Source: Clostridiales bacterium (lineage in GTDB: Bacteria; Bacillota; Clostridia; Oscillospirales; Acutalibacteraceae). From it: 40,880 nucleotides of DNA. The notes beneath the pieces are model-generated. The model was not told where the DNA came from, made no database searches, and worked only from the letters and a program-made list of their open reading frames with translations. Made by a program: the position numbers and the translations under genes. Below are positions 31,229-40,422 of the stretch, piece by piece. The stretch covers positions 1 through 40,880 of the forward strand of contig DXYG01000014.1 of NCBI GenBank assembly GCA_019415925.1. Reading direction: 5' to 3'. Numbering within the stretch: the stretch's first letter is position 1; every line of letters starts with the position of its first letter.

Positions 31229-33397
31229 ATGTCAGCAAATGATAATAAGAAAAAAAGCGATAAAGCAAAACAGATGGCACAATGGCACAGTATGCCCTAT
31301 AACAACCGTGAGCTAAGCTGGATTGACTTCAACAAGCGAGTTCTGGAAGAAGCAACAAAAAAGGATAATCCGATTATGGAAAGGTGCAACTTCCTTTCCA
31401 TAACCGCATCAAACCTTGACGAATTTTTTATGGTCAGGGTTGCGGGAGTGCTTGACCAGATTCACCACGGAGTAAAGTCAAAGGACGCTTCGGGACTTAC
31501 TCCCACTGAGGTTATGAGCCGTCTTTCCGAAAAAATCCACGAGTTTGCCAAAAAGCAGTACTCGTGCTACAACCGCTCAATAATTCCGTCACTGCGTGCA
31601 AACGGAATAACCTTCAAGAATGTTGACGAGCTTGACGGCGACCAGAAGGCTTTTATTGACGAGTATTTTCATAAGGTAGTTTTTCCTGTTCTTACCCCTA
31701 TGGCGGTTGACACAAGCAGACCTTTTCCGTTGCTTGCAAACAAAAGCCTGAATATTGCACTAAGGCTTACCAACGCTGAAAACGAGGAATTTTTCGCAGT
31801 GGTTCAGGTTCCCTCGATTCTGCCGAGATTTCTTGAGCTTCCGTCCCACGAGGGCAGGGCATTTATCCTGCTTGAAAAGATAATTGCCGCATACCTTACC
31901 GAGCTTTTTGAGCTTTATAATATTAAGGAATACGATGCATTCCGCATAACAAGGGACTCCGACCTCGACATTGACGAGGACACAGAGGACTTGATGGCTG
32001 AAATTAAAAAGTCAATCAAAAAACGCAAGAGAGGCGTTCCCGTAAGGCTTGAATTCAGCAAGAAGTGCAACAAGGAAATCAGAAAGTTCCTTATCGACGC
32101 ACTCGAAGTCAGTGAGGACGAGATATATCTGCAAAGAGGCCCGCTTGACCTTACCTTCCTTTCAAAATTTGCACACATTGACGGCTGTGAAAACCTCTGC
32201 TTTGAGCCGATTGTTCCCGTAAATCCGCCTGCCGAATTCTGCGGATATGACGATATTTTCAAGGCTATCCGTGAAAAAGACAGACTTGTTCACCACCCGT
32301 ACGAAAGCTTTGACGTTGTTGTTGACTTTGTAAAGAAAGCCGCTGTTGACCCGAAGGTGCTTGCAATCAAGCAGACGCTTTACCGTGTCAGCGGAAATTC
32401 TCCGATTGTAGCGGCACTTATCAAGGCTTGCGAAAACGGAAAGCAGGTCACCGTACTTGTCGAGCTTAAGGCAAGGTTTGACGAAGAAAACAACATTCAG
32501 TGGGCAAACAAGCTTGAAAAGGCAGGATGTCACGTTATTTACGGTCTTACGGGACTTAAGACGCACTGCAAAATCTGCCTCGTTGTACGCCGTGACGACG
32601 ACGGAATCAGACGTTATCTGCATATGGGAACGGGCAACTACAACGACAGCACAGCACGTTTCTACACCGACATAGGAATGTTTACCTGCCGTGAGGAGTA
32701 CGGAATTGACGCATCCTCCCTGTTCAATGTGCTTACGGGATATTCCTTCCCGCCCGAGTACAAGAAATTCATCGTTGCGCCGCACGGAATGAGAACATTT
32801 TTTGAGGCAATGATAATCAACGAAACGCAGAACGCAAAGCTCGGACTTCCGGCAAAAATTACGGCAAAGGTAAACTCTCTCGTTGACCCGAAAATCATCA
32901 GCCTGCTTTACGACGCATCAAACGCAGGTGTTAAGGTTGACCTTGTTGTGAGGGGAATTTGCTGTCTTGTGCCGGGCGTTAAGGGTTTCAGCGAAAACAT
33001 AAAGGTTATCTCAATTGTCGGACAACTTCTGGAGCACAGCAGAATTTTCATTTTTGAAAACAACGGAAATCCTCAGTATTATATGGGCAGTGCCGACTGG
33101 ATGCCCAGAAATCTTGATAAGCGAGTTGAACTTGTATTCCCTGTTGAGGACGAAGATATAAAAAGCCGTGTGCAGGGCATAATGAATACTATGTTCAAGG
33201 ACACGGTAAATGCACGCAGACAGCACAGCGATATGACCTACACCAATGTTGACAAGCGAGGCAAAAAGCGTCTTAACTGTCAGAAATATTTTTCAAAGCT
33301 CGCATTAAAAGCACAGAAAAACGCAATGAAAGCAGACTATGCAAGGACAGTCGGAACACCGATTGTACCGATTAAGAAGGGAGAAAACGAAGAATGA
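31229..33397 (+). CDS. ppk1: Polyphosphate kinase 1
   Basis: 722 residues from the ATG at 31229 (GGCGGTGAT 5 nt upstream). PPK1 reversibly makes polyphosphate from ATP. Landmarks: the N-terminal YNNRELSWIDFNKRVLEEA, the SNLDEFFMVRVAGVLDQIHH block, ARFDEENNIQWANKLEKAGC with THCKICLVVRRDDDGIRRYL (the autophosphorylated-type histidine near 445) and HMGTGNYNDSTARFYTD, and the second PLD-like half with LLEHSRIFIFENNGNPQYYM and GSADWMPRNLDKRVELVFPV. All four family domains are present. It overlaps the next gene by 4 bp (ATGA). Confidence 0.96.
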   Translation: MSANDNKKKSDKAKQMAQWHSMPYNNRELSWIDFNKRVLEEATKKDNPIMERCNFLSITASNLDEFFMVRVAGVLDQIHHGVKSKDASGLTPTEVMSRLSEKIHEFAKKQYSCYNRSIIPSLRANGITFKNVDELDGDQKAFIDEYFHKVVFPVLTPMAVDTSRPFPLLANKSLNIALRLTNAENEEFFAVVQVPSILPRFLELPSHEGRAFILLEKIIAAYLTELFELYNIKEYDAFRITRDSDLDIDEDTEDLMAEIKKSIKKRKRGVPVRLEFSKKCNKEIRKFLIDALEVSEDEIYLQRGPLDLTFLSKFAHIDGCENLCFEPIVPVNPPAEFCGYDDIFKAIREKDRLVHHPYESFDVVVDFVKKAAVDPKVLAIKQTLYRVSGNSPIVAALIKACENGKQVTVLVELKARFDEENNIQWANKLEKAGCHVIYGLTGLKTHCKICLVVRRDDDGIRRYLHMGTGNYNDSTARFYTDIGMFTCREEYGIDASSLFNVLTGYSFPPEYKKFIVAPHGMRTFFEAMIINETQNAKLGLPAKITAKVNSLVDPKIISLLYDASNAGVKVDLVVRGICCLVPGVKGFSENIKVISIVGQLLEHSRIFIFENNGNPQYYMGSADWMPRNLDKRVELVFPVEDEDIKSRVQGIMNTMFKDTVNARRQHSDMTYTNVDKRGKKRLNCQKYFSKLALKAQKNAMKADYARTVGTPIVPIKKGENEE

Positions 33398-34473
33398 AAC
33401 GAGTAGGTATTTTAACAAGCGGCGGAGATTGTCAGGGACTTAATTCAACAATAAGGGCAGTTGCCAAAACCCTGTACAATTACTACGGTCCCGATGATGT
33501 TGAGATTATCGGCATAATCGACGGCTACAGAGGTCTTATTTACGGTGAGTACAGGCGTATGAAGCCCGAAAATTTCTCGGGTATTCTCACAATGGGCGGA
33601 ACAATCCTCGGCACATCAAGACAGCCGTTCAAGCTTATGCGTGTTATTGACGAAAACAGCGTTGACAAGGTTGCGGCTATGAAGAAGAATTATAAAAAGC
33701 TCAATCTTGACTGTCTTGTTGTCCTCGGCGGCAACGGAACGCAGAAAACCGCTAATCTGCTCAGAGAAGAAGGACTCAACGTTGTTTCTCTCCCGAAAAC
33801 AATTGACAACGACCTCTGGGGCACAGACATCACCTTCGGTTTTCAGAGCGCAGTTGACATTGCGACAAACGTAATTGACTGTATTCACACAACGGCTACC
33901 TCGCACGGACGTGTTTTCATCATTGAGGTTATGGGTCACAAGGTTGGCTGGCTCACGCTTTATGCAGGAATTGCAGGCGGTGCAGACATTATTCTCATTC
34001 CCGAAATTCCGTATGACATTAATTCGGTTGTCAAGACAATCAAGGCACGCACCGCAAGCGGAAAGAATTTCTCAATTCTCGCCGTAGCAGAGGGCGCAAT
34101 TTCAAAGGAGCTTGCCTCACTTCCCAAAAAGCAGAAAAAAGCGGCAATTGCAGAGATGAAGTATCCCTCTATCTCCTACAAAATCGCCGACGAAATTGAG
34201 CAGGCAACGGGACAGGAAACAAGAGTTACCGTTCCCGGTCACTTCCAGAGAGGCGGAAGTCCCGACCCGTATGACCGAGTTATTTCCACACGCTTCGGTG
34301 TAGCCGCCGCCCAGCTTATCATTGACAAGAATTACGGCAATATGGTTGCACTTCGCAACGGCAAGGTTGTTCCTGTTCCGCTTGAAGAAATTGCAGGAAA
34401 GCTCAAAACCGTTCCCACAAACTGCGAAGAAATCAAAACCGCAAAGGCTATGGGAATTTCCTTTGGTGATTAA
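33394..34473 (+). CDS. 6-phosphofructokinase (group III type)
   Basis: 359 residues. It phosphorylates fructose 6-phosphate. Motifs: ILTSGGDCQGLNSTIRAV at the N-terminus, LGGNGTQKTANLL near 109, LPKTIDNDLWGTDITFGFQS near 130, EVMGHKVGWLTLYAGIAGGA near 180, and VPGHFQRGGSPDPYDRVIST. Lys replaces the Gly of PGTIDND, as in PPi-PFK and group III enzymes, but the donor-site glycine (GGNG) argues for ATP. Asn in GGNG replaces the usual Asp/Glu. I would call it an ATP-PFK of the mixed-substrate group; donor not settled. Its ATG overlaps the ppk1 stop. Confidence 0.92.
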   Translation: MKRVGILTSGGDCQGLNSTIRAVAKTLYNYYGPDDVEIIGIIDGYRGLIYGEYRRMKPENFSGILTMGGTILGTSRQPFKLMRVIDENSVDKVAAMKKNYKKLNLDCLVVLGGNGTQKTANLLREEGLNVVSLPKTIDNDLWGTDITFGFQSAVDIATNVIDCIHTTATSHGRVFIIEVMGHKVGWLTLYAGIAGGADIILIPEIPYDINSVVKTIKARTASGKNFSILAVAEGAISKELASLPKKQKKAAIAEMKYPSISYKIADEIEQATGQETRVTVPGHFQRGGSPDPYDRVISTRFGVAAAQLIIDKNYGNMVALRNGKVVPVPLEEIAGKLKTVPTNCEEIKTAKAMGISFGD

Positions 34474-34490
34474 CAGATATTTCACAACAT

Positions 34491-34531
34491 AAATGCGGTA
34501 CTGCCGATTGACAGTACCGCATTAGTTTTTT
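34491..34531. terminator. Terminator between convergent genes
   Basis: AATGCGGTACTG and CAGTACCGCATT form a 12-bp stem with a ~8-nt loop, followed by AGTTTTTTATG on the plus strand. It ends the ppk1-pfk operon and overlaps the last codons of the convergent membrane protein gene; an upstream A run is weak, so it mainly serves the plus strand. Confidence 0.85.
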
Positions 34532-35738
34532 ATGCTGTTTTTATTTGTAATTTTTCATCCATCTTTTTTCCGTTCATTACAACGTCTTTTATAAAAATAA
34601 ACGAAACATACGCATACACTGCTGTGTATACAATTGCGGTTATTTTTATATCCAGAACGTCATATGCAAACAGATAGTAGCAATATCCTCGCAGACTCAC
34701 AAGGTTGCACACAATCGGGAGCCACACACGCTTGACGTTCACAACGGCATAAATAATAGTCAGAATGTCGAGAAGATAAGCATATCTCTCGTGCATTGAC
34801 GATAAAAACATTATGCAGGTAAACACCGTCCAGATTGATGCAAGCAGAAAATTCTGCGTATCGGACAAATCAGTCCTCTTGTAAATCAGCATACAAAGTC
34901 CCGCGCCGAGGACTGTAATTGTCAGGACAATTGAAAACGTTTTGAAAAGAAAATAATTATACATATCGTTGCCCTCACACATAAACGCATATATATTCGG
35001 GCAGTTCATCTGAATCAGCTTGCCGTAATCGGTTTGCTCGGCATAAATCGTTATAATATCGAGCGGATTTCTACCGAGGATAATTGCCGGCAGACACATA
35101 ACAAAATCAACGGCAGGGATAATCAGAAAATGAAGTATTGAAGTCTTGCGGGTGCAGACATAATAAAATAGGAATACGGGAAGAATAAACACAGCCTGAA
35201 GCTTGAACGAAAACGCAATTCCGAGCATTACAAACGAATTTATATTCTTCTCTTTTTTCAGAAAGCAGATTGAAAGAAGTATAAACGAAACGTAAATCGA
35301 ATCGCACTGTGCCCAGAACGACGAGTTGAGCACAACCGTCATTGAACAGAAAACCAGTCCGTATGTAAGCACAGGCTTTAAATGCGATTTTTTGCTGTCA
35401 AAGGAATACACAAGCAATGCCGCACTCAGCGCAAGCACAAAGTCAAAGACAATTGACAAAGCCTTGTAGGAATACAGAGGTTCCAGCGGAGTAAGCGTGA
35501 ACAGATAGGTTATTATCTGATACGGTATGTTGTAGTTTCCTACTTGCGTTGCAAGTCCCCATAATCCCGATTCCTCAATTTCAACCCACCAAGGGAACAG
35601 AAAGCTGACGTAATCGTCACTTTGAAAATCAATTCCGCAAAGGTGAATTGCAATTCCAAACGCTGTAATTGCAACAACGAAAATCAAAAGGATATGTTTT
35701 CTTATCAGGTCAAAAAATCTATTTTCAATTCCTGTCAT
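34530..35738 (-). CDS. Polytopic GT-C-type glycosyltransferase, Gpi18/GT87-like
   Basis: About 402 residues with ten or so membrane segments. The first loop has an acidic FQSDDYVSFLFPWWVEIEES, then SSFWAQCDSIYVSFILLSIC, LGIAFSFKLQAVFILPVFLF, and a late SMHERYAYLLDILTI. These FWAQxDxxY, SFKxQ and MHERY motifs mark the COG5542/GT87 group of lipid-linked mannosyl-type transferases. It likely adds a sugar from a polyprenyl phosphate donor outside the membrane. Start uncertain: ATG at 35738, with AAAGG 15 nt upstream; a TTG at 35771 overlapping the trpS stop (TTGA) is possible. It follows trpS in the same operon. Confidence 0.8.
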   Translation of the reverse strand: MTGIENRFFDLIRKHILLIFVVAITAFGIAIHLCGIDFQSDDYVSFLFPWWVEIEESGLWGLATQVGNYNIPYQIITYLFTLTPLEPLYSYKALSIVFDFVLALSAALLVYSFDSKKSHLKPVLTYGLVFCSMTVVLNSSFWAQCDSIYVSFILLSICFLKKEKNINSFVMLGIAFSFKLQAVFILPVFLFYYVCTRKTSILHFLIIPAVDFVMCLPAIILGRNPLDIITIYAEQTDYGKLIQMNCPNIYAFMCEGNDMYNYFLFKTFSIVLTITVLGAGLCMLIYKRTDLSDTQNFLLASIWTVFTCIMFLSSMHERYAYLLDILTIIYAVVNVKRVWLPIVCNLVSLRGYCYYLFAYDVLDIKITAIVYTAVYAYVSFIFIKDVVMNGKKMDEKLQIKTA

Positions 35739-35767
35739 ACTGTTTTTATCTGACCTTTGCAATAAAA

Positions 35768-36769
35768 TCAAAGAATAAAGCCGATTTTCTTCATAACCTT
35801 GGCAAGCGTACGGCTGCTGATTTTAAGCGCAATTTCATCAGCCTTTCTGTAGCACTCCTCAAGATAAGCCTTGTCCTTGATAAGCTGTTCGTAACGCTCA
35901 CGAATCGGACGAAGCTCCTCAACAACAGCCTCGCCCACAGCGGTCTTGAAGTCACCGTAGCCCTTGCCGTCAAAGTCGTGCTCAATCTGCTCATAGGTAA
36001 GACCTGTTACTGCGCTGTAAATTGTCATAAGGTTGTTGACGCCGTCCTTGCCCTCGGCATATCTTACACAAGCCTCGCTGTCGGTTACGGCACGCTTGAA
36101 TTTCTTCATAATTACTTCAGGCGCATCAAGAAGATGCACACAGCCGTTTACGTTTTCGTCGGATTTGCTCATCTTTCTGGTCGGGTCCTGAAGACTCATT
36201 ACTCTTGCGCCGTTCTTCGGAATAAATCCGTCGGGAATTTTGAATACATTGCCGTAAAGTCCGTTGAAACGCTCAGCAATATTTCTTGTAATCTCAATAT
36301 GCTGTTTCTGGTCTGCACCGACGGGCACCTTGTCAGCCTGATAAAGCAGAATATCGGCAGCCATAAGCACGGGATATGTGAAAAGTCCTGCGTTGATGTT
36401 GTCAGCGTGTTTTGCAGACTTATCCTTGAACTGAGTCATTCTCGAAAGCTCACCGAACTGAGTGTAACAGCTTAACGCCCACGCAAGCTCAGCGTGAGTG
36501 TGAACGTGGCTCTGAATGAAGAAAATGCTCTTTTCTACGTCAATTCCGCACGCCATAATCGATGCGTAAGCGTCAAGGATATTCTTCCTCATTGTTGCAG
36601 GCTCCTGCCTTACGGTAATTGTGTGCAAATCAGCAAGCGCATAAATGCAGTTGTACTCTTCCTGCATTGCAACCCAGTTGCGCACAGCACCGAGGTAGTT
36701 GCCGAGAGTGATTGTTCCGCTGGGCTGTATTGCGCTGAACACAACCTCTTTTTTCTTTTCGTTTTCCAT
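35768..36769 (-). CDS. trpS: Tryptophanyl-tRNA synthetase
   Basis: 333 residues, standard class I TrpRS. The HIGH-equivalent is in FSAIQPSGTITLGNYLGAVR (12-30). QSHVHTHAELAWALSCYTQF and LLYQADKVPVGADQKQHIEI follow, and the KMSKS loop is in DPTRKMSKSDENVNG (near 197). GGAGG 7-8 nt before ATG. It lies 33 bp after the aminotransferase gene and appears co-transcribed; no T-box leader is seen immediately upstream, so any control would come from the aminotransferase promoter. Confidence 0.98.
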   Translation of the reverse strand: MENEKKKEVVFSAIQPSGTITLGNYLGAVRNWVAMQEEYNCIYALADLHTITVRQEPATMRKNILDAYASIMACGIDVEKSIFFIQSHVHTHAELAWALSCYTQFGELSRMTQFKDKSAKHADNINAGLFTYPVLMAADILLYQADKVPVGADQKQHIEITRNIAERFNGLYGNVFKIPDGFIPKNGARVMSLQDPTRKMSKSDENVNGCVHLLDAPEVIMKKFKRAVTDSEACVRYAEGKDGVNNLMTIYSAVTGLTYEQIEHDFDGKGYGDFKTAVGEAVVEELRPIRERYEQLIKDKAYLEECYRKADEIALKISSRTLAKVMKKIGFIL

Positions 36770-36802
36770 ATGTTAATTCCTCCGTAAAAGTATTGTTTTG
36801 GT

Positions 36803-37990
36803 TTATCTCCAATTATTAGCCAGCTCTCCGAGAATCTTAATTCCCTTTTCAAGCTGTTCGTCTGTCGGTGTTGAGAAGTTAATTCTGAAGCTTTGGCATT
36901 TCTCGTTTTCATCAGTCAGAAATGCATTGCCTGGAACTACGCAAACCTTGTTTTCAACTGCTTTTTTGCAGAATGACGGCATATCAATGCTATTGGGCAA
37001 ATCGCACCAGATAAAAAGTCCGCCGTCAATTCTGTGGTAGGTGATTGCAGGAGCGCAGTATTTGTCGAGCAATCCCATACAGAATTCCGCCTTTTTGGTG
37101 TAAATCTCACGCAGCTTTGCAAGGTGAGCGTTGAAATCGTACTTTGTGATAAATTCGTTGCAGACGTACTGCGACCAGATATTTGTATGAACGTCGTTGC
37201 CCTGCTTGCAGACAACGAGCTTTTGGAAAATCGTCTTGGGACAAATGCAGTATGCTACACGCATTCCGGGTGAAATTACCTTTGAAAAAGAGCCTGCGTA
37301 AATTACAATTCCGTCCGTATCAAGCGACTTTATATTCGGAACATACTCTCCGCTATAGCGCAAATCACCGTACGGGTTATCTTCAAGAATAAGTACGCCG
37401 TACTTTTTAGCAAGCTCATAGACCTTTTTCCTCTTTTCAAGGCTCATTGTAACGCCCGACGGATTCTGAAAATTCGGTATTGTATAGATAAGCTTTGCTT
37501 TAGGATTAGCCTTAAGCGCATTTTCAAGCTCCTCAACGCTCATTCCGTCAGGCTCAACCTTAACGCCCACAAGCTTTGCGTTATAACTGCGGAAGGTGTT
37601 GAGTGAGCCGATAAATGACGGTGCTTCGCAAATTACAACCTCGCCCTCGTTGATAAGAGCCTTTGAGCACAAATCCATAATCTGCTGTGCTCCGGTTGTA
37701 ATTAAAATATCATCAGAGTCACTGCCTGTGTTGTGCTCCTTTTTCATATACTCCGTAAGCGTATTTCTCAGCGGAGTGTAGCCCTCGCTTACGCTGTACT
37801 GCAAAACCGAAATCGGGTCGTTTTTCAGCACCTCGGCTGAAATTTCTGCTATCTCCTTTGCAGGAAAAGCGTCGGGTGACGGATTGCCTGCCGAAAGAGA
37901 AACAACCTCAGGGTCGGACGCATACTTAAAAATTTCTCTTATTGCACTCGGTTTCAGATTCGAAACCCTGTCAGAAAACTTGTATTCCAT
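36803..37990 (-). CDS. PLP-dependent aminotransferase, class I/II (2-aminoadipate type)
   Basis: 395 residues. Fold type I: LSAGNPSPDAFPAKEI, LITTGAQQIMDLCSKALI, YTIPNFQNPSGVTMSLEKRK, ILEDNPYGDLRYSGEY and the PLP lysine K237 in YAGSFSKVISPGMRVAY. These features match the LysN/AspC4 group of broad-specificity aminotransferases (2-aminoadipate, aromatic or branched substrates). The exact substrate cannot be told; being upstream of trpS does not prove an aromatic one. GAGGGATAAA precedes the ATG. First gene of the aminotransferase-trpS-GT operon. Confidence 0.92.
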   Translation of the reverse strand: MEYKFSDRVSNLKPSAIREIFKYASDPEVVSLSAGNPSPDAFPAKEIAEISAEVLKNDPISVLQYSVSEGYTPLRNTLTEYMKKEHNTGSDSDDILITTGAQQIMDLCSKALINEGEVVICEAPSFIGSLNTFRSYNAKLVGVKVEPDGMSVEELENALKANPKAKLIYTIPNFQNPSGVTMSLEKRKKVYELAKKYGVLILEDNPYGDLRYSGEYVPNIKSLDTDGIVIYAGSFSKVISPGMRVAYCICPKTIFQKLVVCKQGNDVHTNIWSQYVCNEFITKYDFNAHLAKLREIYTKKAEFCMGLLDKYCAPAITYHRIDGGLFIWCDLPNSIDMPSFCKKAVENKVCVVPGNAFLTDENEKCQSFRINFSTPTDEQLEKGIKILGELANNWR

Positions 37991-38040
37991 TTTATCCCTC
38001 TTTTATATATCCTTTTTTATTTTATTATGTATACCTTATA

Positions 38041-38069
38041 ATTTTATCACGAATTGCGCACATATTCAA
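38041..38069 (-). promoter_or_regulatory. Promoter of the aminotransferase-trpS operon
   Basis: On the minus strand TTGAAT (38064-38069) and TAAAAT (38041-38046), spacer 17 bp, about 50 bp before the ATG. Confidence 0.7.
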
Positions 38070-38223
38070 GCAATACTGCAAAGCAATCACATAAAATCTT
38101 CACCAAATCTTCATTTCGTGAATTCCCACACTAAATTCCACTTCAAATTCCACTGTTGAATTTACTTTGGGAATTCACTGGTAGTTTTTGGTAGTTTTTG
38201 TTTATATTTAGTTTGGCAAAATA
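38070..38223. other. Intergenic region with inverted and direct repeats
   Basis: Within the 313-bp divergent gap, GTGAATTCCCA (38118-38128) and TGGGAATTCAC (38168-38178) are perfect 11-bp inverted repeats. Between them AAATTCCACT occurs twice, at 38132-38141 region and 38145-38154 region. GGTAGTTTTT is then repeated in tandem at 38180-38199. No ORF or known RNA is seen. It may bind a regulator of the divergent promoters at 38041 and 38224. Confidence 0.55.
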
Positions 38224-38252
38224 TTGAATTATTTTTCTATATATGATAAAAT
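38224..38252 (+). promoter_or_regulatory. Promoter of the GH25 lysozyme gene
   Basis: TTGAAT (38224-38229) and TAAAAT (38247-38252), spacer 17 bp, about 50 bp before the ATG. Same hexamers as the divergent promoter at 38041-38069. Confidence 0.65.
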
Positions 38253-38303
38253 AATTTATTAGTTTATTCCGTTAAGGCAATATTTTATTAAGGAAGAGAT
38301 TGA

Positions 38304-40118
38304 ATGAAGTTTAAAAAACTGACGGCAATTACATTAATATTATCAATTCTGTATTGCTTTTCAATTATTTCTGTATCTGCGGCTGACTATTCAATTACAG
38401 ACGTATCCGACATTCAGAAGCATATTGCAGGACTTATTGTTTTACCTGATGAGAAGCAGAAAGAATTTGATTTTAACCGCGACGGTGTGCTGAGCGTTCT
38501 GGATTCTACATATCTTCAAATGATTTTAGCAGGTATTATAATTCAGGGCACAACTCAAGCCTCATCAAGTATTTTTGAAGAAACTACGGATTTTATATCA
38601 ACAACTCCATCTACTCAGCCTGAAACTGCCGAGCTGACGGAAGCGTCAACTGTAATCGAAACTGCCGAGCCGACAGAAGAGCCTTCAACAGCTATAACTG
38701 CAAAGCCGACAGAACCTTCAGCAACAACCGGAACCACCGTACAAACAGAGCCGTCAGATGCTACCGAGCCTACGCAACCAACCACGACAGTTTCCCCTAC
38801 AAGAATTGAGCTTAACAAAACAACTCTTACACTCGGTGCGGGTGAAAAATACACTCTCGTTGTAGACACAGATGTTCCTGACCATCCCTTTAAATTTATT
38901 TCAGGCAACAGCTCTGTAGCTTCAATTGACAGCAACGGCACTATTACAGCCGTATCAAGCGGAACGGCTTTCATTTCCTGTACTTCGGAAAACGGACTTG
39001 TGGCTATATGCTGTGTTATGGTAAAAAATATGGCACAGAGCATAACGCTGGACAAAACTAATCTGACATTGGGTGTCGGCGAAACTTTTAGCCTCAGCGG
39101 CACCACTCCCGATGATACAGCCGCATATTTCAGATGGTACACTTCAAGCGACCCCGAGGTTGCTTCTGTTGTAAAAAACACGGGCAGTATTACTGCTGTA
39201 AAGCAAGGAAGTGCAACAATAACCTGTACGCTCAGCAACGGAGTAACTGCCGACTGCGTTGTAACAGTCAAAGCCGCACCGACAAGCGCAAGCCTGAGCG
39301 TTACTTCAAAAGAGCTTAAAGTCGGCGAGAACTACATAATATCGGAAAGCACAAACAGCGGTTCCTATGCATATAAATTTACCTGGAGCAGCAGCAACAC
39401 ACAGGTTGCAACGGTAAAGAAAACAAGCGGCAACAAGGCGCAAATCAGCCCTAAAATGCAGGGAACGGCTACAATAACCTTTAAGACCTACAACGGCAAA
39501 ACCGCAAGTTGTAAAGTCACGGTAAGAGGAAGCAATGTTAAGTGTCTTGACGTTTCGTATGCACAGGGAAATATTGACTTCAGCAAGGTTAAAACGGCAG
39601 GTTACGACTACGTGATTATCCGAGCAGGCTACGGCAACCTGACTTCTCAGAAGGACAGCTATTTTGAGCATAATTACAAAAATGCAAAAGCGGCAGGGCT
39701 GAAGGTCGGAGCTTACTGGTACTCTTACGCAACTACATACTCCGACGCACTCAAAGAAGCTGACGCCTGCCTTAGATGTATAAAAGGAAAGACATTTGAT
39801 TTGCCTGTTTATTATGATGTAGAAGAAGAATCGCAGGCATTTCTCAGCAAAACTACGCTGACAAATTTGATTGACGGTTTCTGCTGTAAGCTTGAAATCA
39901 ACGGCTTTGAAGCGGGAGTTTATGCGACAAACGGAATGTATTGGAACATTGACAAAGCATCACTCAAAAAGAATTACTCAACGTGGCTTGCACAGATTGA
40001 CGGTGATTTTTCGTCAATAAGCGATGACATTCACCAGTACACATGGACTCATCGAGTTTCGGGAATTTCAACCGAAGTCGATTGCAACTACATATATAAT
40101 CTTAATATTGTCAAATAA
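38304..40118 (+). CDS. Secreted GH25 lysozyme with dockerin-like and Big2 domains
   Basis: 604 residues. Signal peptide 1-27 (cut near VSA/ADY). A dockerin-like module (28-78) has one good calcium loop (FDFNRDGVLSVLDSTYLQMI) and a degenerate first half lacking the D-x-N-x-D. A Thr/Glu/Pro linker (~82-165) precedes three Big2 Ig-like domains (about 166-241, 244-322, 325-407), each with LxLxVGExxxL and VASV/VATV...GxATI. The C-terminal GH25 domain (412-600) has D416 (CLDVSYAQGNIDFSKVKTAG) and D505/E507 (PVYYDVEEES). It should cut the MurNAc-GlcNAc bond. AAGGAAGAGATTGA precedes the ATG. The terminator follows at 40129. Confidence 0.95.
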   Translation: MKFKKLTAITLILSILYCFSIISVSAADYSITDVSDIQKHIAGLIVLPDEKQKEFDFNRDGVLSVLDSTYLQMILAGIIIQGTTQASSSIFEETTDFISTTPSTQPETAELTEASTVIETAEPTEEPSTAITAKPTEPSATTGTTVQTEPSDATEPTQPTTTVSPTRIELNKTTLTLGAGEKYTLVVDTDVPDHPFKFISGNSSVASIDSNGTITAVSSGTAFISCTSENGLVAICCVMVKNMAQSITLDKTNLTLGVGETFSLSGTTPDDTAAYFRWYTSSDPEVASVVKNTGSITAVKQGSATITCTLSNGVTADCVVTVKAAPTSASLSVTSKELKVGENYIISESTNSGSYAYKFTWSSSNTQVATVKKTSGNKAQISPKMQGTATITFKTYNGKTASCKVTVRGSNVKCLDVSYAQGNIDFSKVKTAGYDYVIIRAGYGNLTSQKDSYFEHNYKNAKAAGLKVGAYWYSYATTYSDALKEADACLRCIKGKTFDLPVYYDVEEESQAFLSKTTLTNLIDGFCCKLEINGFEAGVYATNGMYWNIDKASLKKNYSTWLAQIDGDFSSISDDIHQYTWTHRVSGISTEVDCNYIYNLNIVK

Positions 40119-40125
40119 TCAGATT

Positions 40126-40401
40126 TTACAGGGACACGAAAACGTGCCCCTGTTTTTTATGTGTTTTGTTTGCTCTCGTTCCGATAATTCCGACGATTTC
40201 CTCACCGTCAAATGCGGCGTATATCGGACAGATTCCTGCCCTACAATTTTCAATGAACTCCTGATTTTCAATAATATCCTTTTTAAAGGTTTCAACACCC
40301 TCACGCTTGTAAACAGGCGCTTCAAACTGCATAAAAACTTCAAGCGCAAGATTGAGTGCATCTTCAACTTCGTTCGGTCTGATTTTCCTGATTTCGTACA
40401 T
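40126..40401 (-). pseudogene. Truncated GNAT acetyltransferase
   Basis: A 91-codon frame starting MYEIRKIRPNEVEDALNLAL, with AAGGAG upstream. It has the N-terminal half of a GNAT domain (b1-b4: YAAFDGEEIVGIIGTRANKT) but stops before the acetyl-CoA pocket (the R/QxxGxG/A loop). The final ~10 residues (KKQGHVFVSL) are encoded by the terminator of the lysozyme gene. Intact relatives run to ~140-150 residues, so the 3' part seems lost by deletion or by insertion of the hairpin sequence. Unlikely to be active. Confidence 0.75.
40129..40158 (+). terminator. Rho-independent terminator of the GH25 gene
   Basis: CAGGGACACG-AAAA-CGTGCCCCTG forms a 10-bp stem (one mismatch) followed by six T, 11 bp after the stop codon. 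Confidence 0.92.
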
Positions 40402-40422
40402 AAAAATTACTCCTTTCTAAAC

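Noticed and set aside
35669..36475. A 268-codon plus-strand frame over trpS
   Set aside because: It is antisense to trpS, whose class I synthetase motifs are clear; no ribosome binding site.
36770..36802. A T-box leader for trpS
   Set aside because: Only 33 bp separate trpS from the aminotransferase gene, too short, and no T-box motif is seen there or in 37991-38069.
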